26,246 nt of DNA from CALBPI01 sp038533155 (GTDB lineage: Bacteria; Pseudomonadota; Gammaproteobacteria; Steroidobacterales; Woeseiaceae): positions 1-26,246 of the forward strand of contig JBCAZH010000044.1 of assembly GCA_038533155.1 (NCBI GenBank), given 5' to 3'. The position numbers and the translations under genes were made by a program. Within the stretch, counting starts at the first letter, position 1. Each line of letters begins with the position of its first letter. Shown here in pieces: positions 7,454 through 15,894 of this stretch. The notes under the pieces were generated by a model, which saw nothing but the letters and a program-made list of their open reading frames with translations, made no database searches and was not told the DNA's origin.

Positions 7454-8647
7454 TCAGCGAGGGTCCCGGACGAGATCGGCAACCTGAATTTCGTTTTCGG
7501 CACTCATGATCAACCCGTAGCTGATCCGATCATAGGTCTTGAACACCATCATCGTACCGGCTTCCTCGTCCGGCAGTTTGACCTGTTCTGCACCAAATAC
7601 ACCAGAATCACCGATCCGATCATAAATCACGTCGCCGCGCTGCAGCACGGTAAGAACGTCACCGGATTCGAGGCCGTGGCTTTCGCCTCGATTGATGACG
7701 ACCACTTGAAACTGACCAATACGCGAGACACCGTCGATTACCGAGATGATCTCGCCTTCGACTGCCTGCGAAGGCGGTTTCGGGAAGAAGTTCAGCGGAA
7801 TGACGACGTCCTGGTTGATCAAGCGATCGCCGGTCAAGATTTCGCGCTGGGATTCGTTGACGAACAAAGTCGCCGGATCTCCGCCGCGTCGAATCGTGCC
7901 GTCGCCGACGTAGAGCGCATCGTAGCCGACGACGTCATTGTTGTCGGGGTCGCGCAGTTCGCCGTTGATGTGTACCACGCTGTAGCGCGAGCCGACGACG
8001 TCAATGTCGCCACGTGCGTAAAGATCCACGCCGGCGCTGGAGATCAAATGATCGCCGCGCGACTTCAGTACGTAAGGCAGCGTCTCAAGTTGATCGCGTT
8101 CAATGACGGCAGCTCGCGTCAGGAATGCCGCGATTGCTTCGTAAGGGATGGTCGTGATGGCTTCCTCGAGGGGGATCACCCGCACTCCCGGAGACAGTCG
8201 TGCGTTCCGACCGGCGCCGCGCTCAAGCAGGATGCGCGGTTGGCCATCCACGTAGATCAATGACAGCAAGTCACCCGGGTAAATCAGGTGTGGATTTTCG
8301 ATCTGCGGGTTGACCTGCCAAATTTCCGGCCAGTACCAAGGGTCGCGCAGGAACGTCTGTGAGATGTCCCACAACGTGTCTCCACGCTTGACGACGTACT
8401 GGTCTGGCGCACCGTCCGCAATGGGTACCGTCTCTACGGGCGTAACCCGAGGGGCGTTGTCCACCGCGCGACGAGTGTTTGTGCTGCCGAGCGACACCGG
8501 TTGCGTTGCTGCTTGGCCCGCTCGACTGACGGGAATTGACTCTTCTTTTTTGCCGCCAAATGGATTCAAACTGCAGCCGGCTACCAATCCGGCGGCTGCG
8601 GCGAAGATAAGCGTGCGCTTGGCGCGTGTTTTGACTGCAAGAGACAT
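7454..8647 (-). CDS. LysM-domain lipoprotein
   Basis: Peptidoglycan-binding envelope lipoprotein of 397 residues. The start at 8647 gives a clear type II signal: basic KTRAKR, a hydrophobic core, and LVAGC with Cys25; a longer frame is rejected for lack of any signal in it. One LysM domain covers about residues 82-131 (DQYVVKRGDTLWDIS...NPHLIYPGDLLSL). The rest (about 140-397) is a conserved beta-rich region without catalytic motifs that I recognise. Family members of this layout are encoded between dprA and def in Pseudomonas and relatives. A weak AGGAG lies 11 nt before the start. It is transcribed away from def, and an inverted repeat (8699-8713) and AT-rich DNA lie upstream. Role inferred: anchoring or sensing at the cell wall. 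Confidence 0.92.
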   Translation of the reverse strand: MSLAVKTRAKRTLIFAAAAGLVAGCSLNPFGGKKEESIPVSRAGQAATQPVSLGSTNTRRAVDNAPRVTPVETVPIADGAPDQYVVKRGDTLWDISQTFLRDPWYWPEIWQVNPQIENPHLIYPGDLLSLIYVDGQPRILLERGAGRNARLSPGVRVIPLEEAITTIPYEAIAAFLTRAAVIERDQLETLPYVLKSRGDHLISSAGVDLYARGDIDVVGSRYSVVHINGELRDPDNNDVVGYDALYVGDGTIRRGGDPATLFVNESQREILTGDRLINQDVVIPLNFFPKPPSQAVEGEIISVIDGVSRIGQFQVVVINRGESHGLESGDVLTVLQRGDVIYDRIGDSGVFGAEQVKLPDEEAGTMMVFKTYDRISYGLIMSAENEIQVADLVRDPR

Positions 8648-8698
8648 TGTGTCTGCAACTCCTGGCAGGTTGTGTCGAGCCGGTGTGGCCCCATATAT

Positions 8699-8713
8699 GT
8701 CATATACTATGAC
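8699..8713. promoter_or_regulatory. 15-bp inverted repeat upstream of the LysM gene
   Basis: GTCATA-TAC-TATGAC is a perfect 6-bp dyad 52 nt upstream of the LysM start, inside a short AT-rich patch (CATATATGTCATATACTATG). Its place fits an operator or part of a promoter for the LysM gene, where -10-like TATATG sequences also occur. No protein can be assigned to it. Confidence 0.4.
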
Positions 8714-8766
8714 GCTGGTCCCCGGCACTAACTGCCAAACACGTCACATAAATGCGTGTGGGACGC

Positions 8767-8823
8767 TTTTTGACCCCAAAATTATTGACGCATTGTCAAT
8801 ATCTAATTGAGTGAAGTCAAAAA
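8767..8823. promoter_or_regulatory. Nested inverted TTGAC repeats in the LysM/def divergent region
   Basis: An inner dyad TATTGAC-gcatt-GTCAATA (8783-8801, arms of 7) is flanked by an outer pair TTTTTGAC (8767-8774) and GTCAAAAA (8816-8823). Four TTGAC half-sites therefore lie in mirrored order within 57 bp. TTGAC is also like a sigma70 -35 element, so divergent promoters may overlap the dyads, but no convincing -10 at 16-18 bp was found. The position, between def and the LysM gene, suggests a shared operator. Confidence 0.45.
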
Positions 8824-8916
8824 TTTAGCGAGCATTTGTAACGCGGTTCGCAACTAACCCCCGAGCAGTTCGGGCAGGTTGCGGATTTCGATGACAGTAG
8901 ATGAGGTGACGGCATC

Positions 8917-9447
8917 ATGGCCCGATTGAACATCCTGGAATACCCGGATCCACGACTCCGGACCAAAGCGACGCCAGTGGAGGCCGTGGATGATGCTTTG
9001 CGCCAGTTGATCGACGACATGTTTGAGACTATGTACGCGGCGCCTGGCATAGGTCTCGCGGCGACTCAGGTCGATGTCCACAAACGACTTTTGGTCGCTG
9101 ATGTGTCCGAGGATCGCAGCGCCCCCTACGCCTTGATCAACCCTGTCATCACGCACATGGATGGCCTGGAAGTGATGGAGGAAGGCTGTCTTTCCGTCCC
9201 CGGTTACTACGAAAGCGTGGAACGGGCAGAGCGGATCACCGTCGAGTACCTGGATCGCAATGGCGACGCCCAGCAACTCGAAGCGGACGGATTGCTGGCC
9301 GTCTGTGTGCAACATGAGATCGACCATCTCGACGGCAAGCTATTTGTGGACTATTTGTCACAAATGAAGCGACAACGAATTCGTAAGCGGTTGGAGCGAG
9401 ATCGCAAACACAAACCGGCGGCGGCGAGTAGCGTTGCAGGACAGTGA
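8917..9447 (+). CDS. def: Peptide deformylase
   Basis: Removes the formyl group from the N-terminal methionine of new proteins; a metalloenzyme, usually with Fe2+ or Zn2+. It has 176 residues, the normal size. All three family motifs are present: GIGLAATQ (44-51), EEGCLS (88-93, metal-ligand Cys91) and HEIDH (133-137, metal ligands His133 and His137 with catalytic Glu134). The basic C-terminal tail (KRQRIRKRLERDRKHK) resembles the ribosome-binding helix of E. coli PDF. The ATG has GAGGTG 8 nt upstream. It overlaps the start of fmt by 14 nt; the two enzymes act on the same formyl group in opposite directions. Confidence 0.98.
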   Translation: MARLNILEYPDPRLRTKATPVEAVDDALRQLIDDMFETMYAAPGIGLAATQVDVHKRLLVADVSEDRSAPYALINPVITHMDGLEVMEEGCLSVPGYYESVERAERITVEYLDRNGDAQQLEADGLLAVCVQHEIDHLDGKLFVDYLSQMKRQRIRKRLERDRKHKPAAASSVAGQ

Positions 9448-10399
9448 GCTTCTTAGCGCTTGTCGGCTGGGTTTTGCAGGAACGCCGGAGTTCGCAGCAA
9501 CCGCGCTGAGGCATCTATTGGCCGCTGGGGTCAGACCGGAACTGGTTTTGACGCAGCCGGACCGGCCTGCGGGTCGCGGACGTAAACTCCGGGCGAGCCC
9601 GGTTAAAGCGCTCGCATTGGATGAGGGGTTGCGGGTTGAGCAACCCAAATCTCTCAAATCGCCTGACGCGGTTGCCGCGTTGGCGCTCGACCAACTCGAT
9701 TTACTGATCGTTGCAGCGTACGGCTTGATTTTGCCGCAATCGGTTCTGGATGCACCGCGCTTGGGCTGCGTCAACATTCACGCCTCACTGTTGCCGAGAT
9801 GGCGTGGTGCTGCACCGATCGTCTGGGCAATTGCAGAAGGTGACTCGAAAACCGGCGTCTGCCTGATGCAAATGGAAGCAGGATTGGATACCGGTCCGGT
9901 CCTCGCTGAGCAGCAGACGCCGATCCAGTCCGATGAGACTGCCGCGGATTTGCATGATCGGTTGGCGCAGTTGGGCGGCAATTTGCTGGTGCATGAGCTG
10001 CCGGATTTACTCCGCGGCGCGCTGCAACCGGTGGCCCAGGATCACGACGCCGCGACGTACGCAAGGAAACTCACCCGAGAGGACGGTCTCATCGACTGGA
10101 ACCAGCCCGCGGTGCACGTGGATCGCCGAATTCGTGCGTTCAACCCTTACCCCGGCTGCGTCGCCGAGCTCGGTGGGGAGTCTGTGAAGGTCTGGAAATC
10201 GGTGGTGGGTCCGGCGGATCGAAACGAACTCGGCGAACCTGGCAAGGTGCTTGGCGTCAATTCTGATGGGATTGAAATCGCTTGCCGGCGGGGCAGTGTG
10301 TTGGTGACAGAGCTACAACGCCCGGGTCGAGGGCGCATCCCTGCGTCCGCTTTCGCTCAGGCGGTCGCGGTGGTCGATCAGCGTTTCGAGAACGGCTGA
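9434..10399 (+). CDS. fmt: Methionyl-tRNA formyltransferase
   Basis: Transfers formyl from 10-formyl-tetrahydrofolate to initiator Met-tRNA. It has 321 residues from the only usable start, a TTG at 9434; no ATG or GTG in frame precedes the core GFAGTPEFAA. The catalytic triad of the family is visible as N114, H116 (VNIHASLLPRWRG) and D152 (GLDTGPV). QPDRPAGRGRK (41-51) is the folate-side loop. The C-terminal OB-like domain that contacts tRNA follows from about residue 215 (DWNQPAVHVDRRIRAFNPYPG). It overlaps def by 14 nt and ends 2 nt before rsmB. The TTG start with little Shine-Dalgarno signal suggests dependence on translation of def. Confidence 0.96.
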   Translation: MQDSELLSACRLGFAGTPEFAATALRHLLAAGVRPELVLTQPDRPAGRGRKLRASPVKALALDEGLRVEQPKSLKSPDAVAALALDQLDLLIVAAYGLILPQSVLDAPRLGCVNIHASLLPRWRGAAPIVWAIAEGDSKTGVCLMQMEAGLDTGPVLAEQQTPIQSDETAADLHDRLAQLGGNLLVHELPDLLRGALQPVAQDHDAATYARKLTREDGLIDWNQPAVHVDRRIRAFNPYPGCVAELGGESVKVWKSVVGPADRNELGEPGKVLGVNSDGIEIACRRGSVLVTELQRPGRGRIPASAFAQAVAVVDQRFENG

Positions 10400-10401
10400 T
10401 C

Positions 10402-11727
10402 GTGGCGCAAGCAAACCCGCGCGCGGCTGCGGCTCGCGCGATTATCGACATCATTGATCTCGGACGCTCCATGGACAGCGCGCTCCCGGCCGTGCGTGAA
10501 CGCGCAGGCGGGCAGTACAGCCTGACGGCAAGCCTTGTTTACGGCGTGTTGCGCCATCGGCGGCTTCTTGAGCATTGGCTATCGCAGCTTTTGAATAAGC
10601 CGCTCGCCAAGCGGGATCGGTTGGTGCACGCGTTGCTGCTGGCCGGGCTGTTCGAGCGCTGGCAGTTGGCCACGCCGCCCCACGCCGCGGTATCGCACTC
10701 TGTCGATGCTCTGCGCGTGCTGAAGCGCCCGGGCTTAAAAGGACTGACAAACGCTGTGCTTCGGCGGTTCGGCCGCGAAGCCGAAGACATGACCGGGCAG
10801 ATCGACGTACTGCCGCCCGCCGTGCGCCACTCGCATCCGGATTGGCTCGCGGCGCAACTCGCGGCTGATTGGAACGACCGCGCATCTGAGGTGCTTTGCG
10901 CCAACAACTCACGTGCGCCGATGTGGCTCAGGGTGAATCGAATGAGAACCACCCGCCAGGCTTATCTGGATCGGTTATCGACGGAAGGGTTCGACTGTGA
11001 GCCGGTACCGGAAATCGCGGCTCATGCAGTGCGCTTACGATCGCCGGTTGCGGTGGCCGATTTGCCGGGATTTTCCGAAGGCAGCGTGTCGATCCAAGAT
11101 CTCGCACCGCAACTCGCTGCGCCGCTACTGGAAGCGAAGCCTGGTATGCGGGTGTTGGATGCCTGCGCGGCGCCCGGCGGCAAGACCGCCCATTTACAGG
11201 AGCTGGCAGACAACGGACTTGATCTTCTGGCGTTGGATCAGGATCCGACTCGGCTCGCAAGGGTTGGGGAGACCCTCGATCGGCTCGAGCTCAGCGCGGT
11301 GTTGGTCGAAGGCGATGCGGCACAACCCGAGGAATGGTGGGACGGCAGACCCTTCGACCGCATTCTCATTGATGCGCCGTGTACAGCGACCGGTGTGATT
11401 CGGCGGCACCCGGACATCAAATCGCTTCGCAGGCCTTCCGACGTGGTCCAATTGGTCGACACGCAACGGCGCATCCTCGCGGCGCTATGGCCGCTGTTGG
11501 CGCCTGGCGGCTGTCTGGTTTACGCAACATGTTCCATTCTCAAAGCGGAAAACGCGATGCAGATGACCGATTTTTGTCGCGAATTCGCGCCGGAACTGCA
11601 GTTCGATAAGTTGCTTAATGACAACATTAAAGGTGTAATGCCCAAGCCGGCTGGCGGGGTGCAGCTGCTGCCGGGAACGCAGGGCGCTGACGGGTTTTAT
11701 CTCTCACGTTTGTGGCGGCCAGCCTGA
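10402..11727 (+). CDS. rsmB: 16S rRNA m5C967 methyltransferase RsmB
   Basis: Methylates C967 of 16S rRNA with SAM. I chose the GTG at 10402, two bases after the fmt stop, giving 441 residues (E. coli RsmB 429); a longer frame inside fmt is rejected. The N-terminal NusB-like domain spans about 1-135. The Rossmann methyltransferase domain carries motif I DACAAPGGKT (253-262), the binding Asp in LLALDQD (275-281), and the two conserved cysteines of m5C methyltransferases: Cys327 in DAPCTATGVIRRHPDIK and Cys377 in YATCSI, the nucleophile. It belongs to the def-fmt-rsmB unit. In E. coli and Pseudomonas trkA follows; here DUF4390 and ntrYX do. Confidence 0.97.
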   Translation: MAQANPRAAAARAIIDIIDLGRSMDSALPAVRERAGGQYSLTASLVYGVLRHRRLLEHWLSQLLNKPLAKRDRLVHALLLAGLFERWQLATPPHAAVSHSVDALRVLKRPGLKGLTNAVLRRFGREAEDMTGQIDVLPPAVRHSHPDWLAAQLAADWNDRASEVLCANNSRAPMWLRVNRMRTTRQAYLDRLSTEGFDCEPVPEIAAHAVRLRSPVAVADLPGFSEGSVSIQDLAPQLAAPLLEAKPGMRVLDACAAPGGKTAHLQELADNGLDLLALDQDPTRLARVGETLDRLELSAVLVEGDAAQPEEWWDGRPFDRILIDAPCTATGVIRRHPDIKSLRRPSDVVQLVDTQRRILAALWPLLAPGGCLVYATCSILKAENAMQMTDFCREFAPELQFDKLLNDNIKGVMPKPAGGVQLLPGTQGADGFYLSRLWRPA

Positions 11728-11765
11728 TTAAAAAATCGCCTTCAGCTGCGTCTGGACCGTCTGAA

Positions 11766-12329
11766 ATGAACCGTCTTTTGGCCACAATCTGTGTTTGCTT
11801 GTTCTCCCTGGCATTGGCTCGTCCGGTGCTGGGAGACGAGGGCGTGATCGAGATTCGCTCGGCGGAGTCCGAGCTGATCGACGGTGTTCACGTCGCCATG
11901 GCGCGCCTGCAGTACCAGCTTTCCGAACGTATCGAGCAGGCGCTCGCCGGCGGTATCGCGCTGGAATTTGTCATGGAGTTTGAGATCAACCGAGTGCGGC
12001 GCTGGTGGCTCGACGGCAGCGTCGACACGGTGCGAGTGGCTTATGAGCTGCGTTTTGATTCGGTTAGCGAACGCTACACCCTGCGCAACACAAACACGGC
12101 GCAACGCACGACGTACGCCACGATCTTTGGCGCGTTGAATGCCTTAGGGCGGGTCGACCAGCTACCGATCATTGACGATACGTTGCTCAGTGAAGATGGG
12201 CGGTATCGCGTGTCGATGCGAGCCAGTGTCACCATATCGGAGTATCCGGTGTCGCTTCGCTACCTTTTGTTCTGGCGCAACGATTGGCGTGCCAGCAGCA
12301 ACCGTGTGACATGGTTTCTCGATCGCTGA
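11766..12329 (+). CDS. DUF4390 family exported protein
   Basis: Protein of 187 residues of unknown function. The ATG at 11766 gives a signal peptide (MNRLLATICVCLFSLALARPVLG, likely cut before DEG), so the mature part should be periplasmic. No catalytic motif is visible. It is probably beta-rich, and residues 60-120 (ALEFVMEFEINRVRRWW, TVRVAYELRFDSVSERYTL, YATIFGALNALGRV) fit the DUF4390 family, which is often coded directly before ntrY in gamma- and betaproteobacteria. It starts 38 nt after rsmB, and its end overlaps ntrY by 19 nt. A role as periplasmic partner of the NtrY sensor is a guess from this constant placement. Confidence 0.85.
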   Translation: MNRLLATICVCLFSLALARPVLGDEGVIEIRSAESELIDGVHVAMARLQYQLSERIEQALAGGIALEFVMEFEINRVRRWWLDGSVDTVRVAYELRFDSVSERYTLRNTNTAQRTTYATIFGALNALGRVDQLPIIDDTLLSEDGRYRVSMRASVTISEYPVSLRYLLFWRNDWRASSNRVTWFLDR

Positions 12330-14539
12330 AGCATCTGTTTTATACCGTCGCCGCGGCGGTAGGGCTGGTGCTGGCCCTAAGCGCGCTCGTTCTACTCGCG
12401 AAGACCTCCAACAACTCGGCCGAACTCGATCGTCTGTCCCAATTGACGCTGGTCATCAACGGCGTCGGAATTGCCATTCTGGCCGGTATGCTGCTCGGCA
12501 ACATTTTTCGATTGATCGGAGATCTTCGGCGGCAGGTCCCTGGCGCGCGTCTGAAAGGCCGGATGGTGGCGGCTTTCGTCGCGCTCGCTCTGTTGCCGTT
12601 GTCCGTGGTCTATTACTTCTCGTTGCAGTTCATCAACCGAGGCATCGACACGTGGTTTAGCGTTCAAGTCGAGCAGGGGTTGGACGATGCGCTAGAGCTC
12701 AGTCGGGCTGCGATGGATATCCAGATACGCAATGGGCTGCGCCGCACGCAAGCAATGGCGCGCCGGATCGAACGCCAGTCCGAAACTCGGTTGCTCCAGA
12801 CTTTGACGGAGGAGCGAGAAGCGTCCGGTGCACTTGAGGTTGTATTGTTTTCTGGTCGCAGCAGAATCGTCGCCTTGAGTTCGGAACGATCGGTCAATAG
12901 CGTGCCGGTACTTCCAACCGATGAGGTTATGCTGCAAGTTCGTGCAGGGCGCCCGTTTGTCAGTTTGGATCCGCTCGAGAATGACCAATATGAAGTCAGA
13001 ACGGTGATCCCGTTGGCACAGCAAGCGGCGAGCGATCTACGTGTTCTGCGAGCCGTGTACCCGGTGACACAACGACTGTCTGGCATCGTCTCCAATGTTC
13101 GCCAGTCGTACGCTGATTACAGCAAACTCAAACTGCTTCGTCGGCCGCTTAAAAGTACGTTCACACTCTCTTTGACGATCGTTTTGCTGGTTTCCGCTTT
13201 GGCTGCGGTTTATGGCGCGTTTTTCTTCTCGCGTCGACTGGTCGCACCGATTCAACAGTTGGTAGCTGGGACTGAAGCGGTGGCCAAAGGTAATCTCGAG
13301 ACCGAACTCGCCCCGCCGCCCCGTGATGAGATCGGTGTTTTGGTGAGCTCATTCAACGATATGACGCGTCGTTTACGAGCGGCGCGCGACGAGGCACAGA
13401 GGACGCGAGGCGCGGTGGAGGCGGAACGCGCAAATCTTGAAACCATCCTCGCCCGACTGTCCACCGGCGTTATTGCGCTGACTCCGGAACTGGAAATTCG
13501 CACCGCGAACGCTGCGGCAGCAGATATTTTGGGTGTTGATATCGACCAGAGACGCGGTGAGCTATTGAAGACCGTGGCCGAAGGCGAACTTTTGTTAGGC
13601 CAGTTGGTCGATATTGCCAACGCGCACTTCTCGGCTGGTGAAACCGAGTGGCGCGAGCAGATCATGTTGCGGGAGGCGACCGGTAGGCGTGTCCTCACGT
13701 GCGCTTGCACAGAACTTACAACCGATCGCGTCGCCCTGGCGGGGTTTGTAATCGTGTTCGATGACATTACGACATTGTTGGAAGCGCAACGCGATGCTGC
13801 CTGGGGCGAGGTCGCGCGACGTTTGGCGCATGAAATCAAGAACCCGCTTACACCGATTCAATTGTCGGCGGAACGGCTGCGCCGCAAGTATCTCTCGCAG
13901 TTGCCAGCGGAAGACGCTCAGATGCTGGACCGGGCGACCCACACGATCGTCCAGCAAGTCGAGGCGATGAAAGAGATGGTCAACGCGTTTTCCGACTATG
14001 CAAGAGCACCTGAGTTACAGATTAGTCGGTTTAGCCTTCAGCGTCTCGCTGCCGAAGTTGAGGAGCTCTACAGAGCGGAAGCACCGCATATCAAGATCTT
14101 GCTCGAGAGCGATCCCGAGCTGCCTCCTATCGAGGCCGACAACGGACGTGTCCGGCAGATGCTGCACAACTTGTTACGCAACGCGGTGGAAGCGTTGGCG
14201 AGTAGCGAGCAAGGACAAATCGATGTGCGGTTGGCGGCCACCGAGCGCTACGGGCATCCGATGGTAGAGATTGTGGTCACGGATGATGGTCCGGGGTTCC
14301 AGACAACGAGCATGCACCAGGTGTTCGATCCCTATGTCACGTCCAAGCCAAAAGGTACGGGTCTTGGTCTTGCGATTGTGAGAAAGCTGGTGGAAGAGCA
14401 TGCTGGTACGATAAGTGCCGGCAACAGGCCGGAGGGCGGCGCGCAAGTTCATATTGTGCTGCCGCTTAATGAACACGCACGTGAAGCGATGTTAACTCGC
14501 ACACAGCGAAGAACTGAGTCACAGAGGGCGCACTCATGA
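12311..14539 (+). CDS. ntrY: NtrY-type membrane sensor histidine kinase
   Basis: Sensor kinase of 742 residues, partner of NtrX. Layout: three N-terminal membrane helices (about 9-30, 46-68, 85-105), a periplasmic sensing region (about 106-280), a fourth helix (about 283-306), HAMP (307-360), PAS (about 370-490) and HisKA with phospho-acceptor His507 in RRLAHEIKNPLTPIQLS. The ATPase part has N-box HNLLRNAVEAL (619-629), G1 DDGPGF (658-663), F-box FDPYVTSK and G2 GTGLGLAI (682-689). All catalytic elements look intact. The ATG at 12311 overlaps the DUF4390 stop by 19 nt; no better start was found. NtrYX systems are linked to nitrogen metabolism, redox and envelope traits in proteobacteria; the signal here is unknown. 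Confidence 0.94.
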   Translation: MVSRSLKHLFYTVAAAVGLVLALSALVLLAKTSNNSAELDRLSQLTLVINGVGIAILAGMLLGNIFRLIGDLRRQVPGARLKGRMVAAFVALALLPLSVVYYFSLQFINRGIDTWFSVQVEQGLDDALELSRAAMDIQIRNGLRRTQAMARRIERQSETRLLQTLTEEREASGALEVVLFSGRSRIVALSSERSVNSVPVLPTDEVMLQVRAGRPFVSLDPLENDQYEVRTVIPLAQQAASDLRVLRAVYPVTQRLSGIVSNVRQSYADYSKLKLLRRPLKSTFTLSLTIVLLVSALAAVYGAFFFSRRLVAPIQQLVAGTEAVAKGNLETELAPPPRDEIGVLVSSFNDMTRRLRAARDEAQRTRGAVEAERANLETILARLSTGVIALTPELEIRTANAAAADILGVDIDQRRGELLKTVAEGELLLGQLVDIANAHFSAGETEWREQIMLREATGRRVLTCACTELTTDRVALAGFVIVFDDITTLLEAQRDAAWGEVARRLAHEIKNPLTPIQLSAERLRRKYLSQLPAEDAQMLDRATHTIVQQVEAMKEMVNAFSDYARAPELQISRFSLQRLAAEVEELYRAEAPHIKILLESDPELPPIEADNGRVRQMLHNLLRNAVEALASSEQGQIDVRLAATERYGHPMVEIVVTDDGPGFQTTSMHQVFDPYVTSKPKGTGLGLAIVRKLVEEHAGTISAGNRPEGGAQVHIVLPLNEHAREAMLTRTQRRTESQRAHS

Positions 14540-15894
14540 CAGCATCAAGAATTCTCGTTGTCGATGATGAGGCGGATATCCGCACGCTGATCCAAGAGAT
14601 CCTCTCCGAGGAAGGATACGCGGTTACCGTAGCTGCCGATGCTGCAGAGGCGAGACAAGCGCGAGCAGATACAGACCCCAATTTGATTTTGCTGGATATC
14701 TGGATGCCGGATACCGATGGCATCACCCTGCTCAAAGAGTGGTCGATGGAGGGTGGAACGCTATGCCCGGTGGTGATGATGTCCGGTCACGGCACGGTGG
14801 ATACCGCCGTTGAGGCGACTCGCCTTGGCGCGGTGGATTTCATCGAAAAACCACTGTCGCTCGCCAAACTGCTGCGTACTGTCGAGCGCGGATTGACGCA
14901 AGTCCAGCGCAAGCCGGTCGCCGAGTCTCCGTCGCCGCTCATGAGTATCGTTGAGCCAGTGGGCCGTAGCCCGTTGGTTCGACAATTACGTGAGCGTGCA
15001 ACCCAGCTTGCACAGCACGATGCGAACGTTTTGATCGCTGGGGAACCGGGTAGTGGTCGCGAAGCAATCGCGCGATTTCTCCACCAAAAGAAGCTCAACG
15101 CGGATGCACCTTTCATCAGCGTTTCAGCCGGCTCGATCAGCGAGGAGGGTGCAGCCGCGCAGCTGTTGGGAGATCACGCGCCGGGTCTCCTCGCGCGCGC
15201 GACGGGCGGCACACTCTTCATTGCCGAGTTGGGTGACTTGCATGCGGATGTGCAAAAGCTGCTAGCGGCTGTGTTACAGCAAGGTAGCTTCACACCGGTT
15301 GGCGGCACACAAGTGATTCCACTTGAGGCACGGGTCGTCGCGTCGGTGCAAATCGACTACGAGCAACTGGCGAGCGAGTCCCGGCTGCGGCGCGATTTGC
15401 TGTCATCGATCAACGTTCTCAGTTTGAAGGTGCCTGCGCTGCGCGACTACTCGGAAGATGTGCCCGATCTCTTGCGTTACTACGTGGACACGTTGGTCGA
15501 TGAGAAACAGCTTGAGTTTCGGCGTTTCGGAATCGCCGCGCAAAACCGACTGCGCAACTACCCGTGGCCTGGAAACCTCTCCTCTCTGAGAAACATGGTG
15601 CAGCGCTGCCTTATGGCCGGCGGCGATGAGGAGGTGTCGTTGCAGGAGATCGAAGCGGAGTTGACGGTTGCGCAGGCGCCGGTCGAGCCGCTAGTGAAGC
15701 AAGACCTTCTCGCGCTACCGCTGCGTGAGGCAAGGGAGCAGTTCGAGCGCGCCTATCTGACCCAACAGTTGATTCTCTGCGACGGCAAAGTAGGGCAACT
15801 GTCGAAGCGCGTCGGTATGGAACGAACCCACCTGTATCGAAAACTTCGATCCTTAGGTGTGGACTTTCGTCAAACTGGCGGCGGCGACGACTAG
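14536..15894 (+). CDS. ntrX: NtrX-like response regulator with degenerate AAA+ domain
   Basis: Response regulator of 452 residues, translated in a 4-nt ATGA overlap with ntrY. The receiver domain (1-120) is intact: acidic pocket D10/D11, phospho-acceptor Asp54 (LILLDIWMPDTDG), Ser83, Lys105. The sigma54-type AAA+ domain (about 140-375) is changed. The Walker A region is GEPGSGRE (169-176), with Arg in place of the usual Lys. Walker B reads GGTLFIAELGDL, lacking the usual Asp. The GAFTGA loop that contacts sigma54 is missing (around 208-220). WPGNLSSLRNMV (344-355) and the Fis-type helix-turn-helix (about 400-442, VGQLSKRVGMERTHLYRKL) remain. It should bind DNA but probably does not activate sigma54 by ATP hydrolysis. 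NtrX proteins without GAFTGA are known. Confidence 0.92.
   Translation: MTASRILVVDDEADIRTLIQEILSEEGYAVTVAADAAEARQARADTDPNLILLDIWMPDTDGITLLKEWSMEGGTLCPVVMMSGHGTVDTAVEATRLGAVDFIEKPLSLAKLLRTVERGLTQVQRKPVAESPSPLMSIVEPVGRSPLVRQLRERATQLAQHDANVLIAGEPGSGREAIARFLHQKKLNADAPFISVSAGSISEEGAAAQLLGDHAPGLLARATGGTLFIAELGDLHADVQKLLAAVLQQGSFTPVGGTQVIPLEARVVASVQIDYEQLASESRLRRDLLSSINVLSLKVPALRDYSEDVPDLLRYYVDTLVDEKQLEFRRFGIAAQNRLRNYPWPGNLSSLRNMVQRCLMAGGDEEVSLQEIEAELTVAQAPVEPLVKQDLLALPLREAREQFERAYLTQQLILCDGKVGQLSKRVGMERTHLYRKLRSLGVDFRQTGGGDD

Noticed and set aside
10282..10401. Longer rsmB start inside fmt
   Set aside because: The extension reads fmt sequence in another frame with no RsmB similarity; GTG at 10402 fits the family length.
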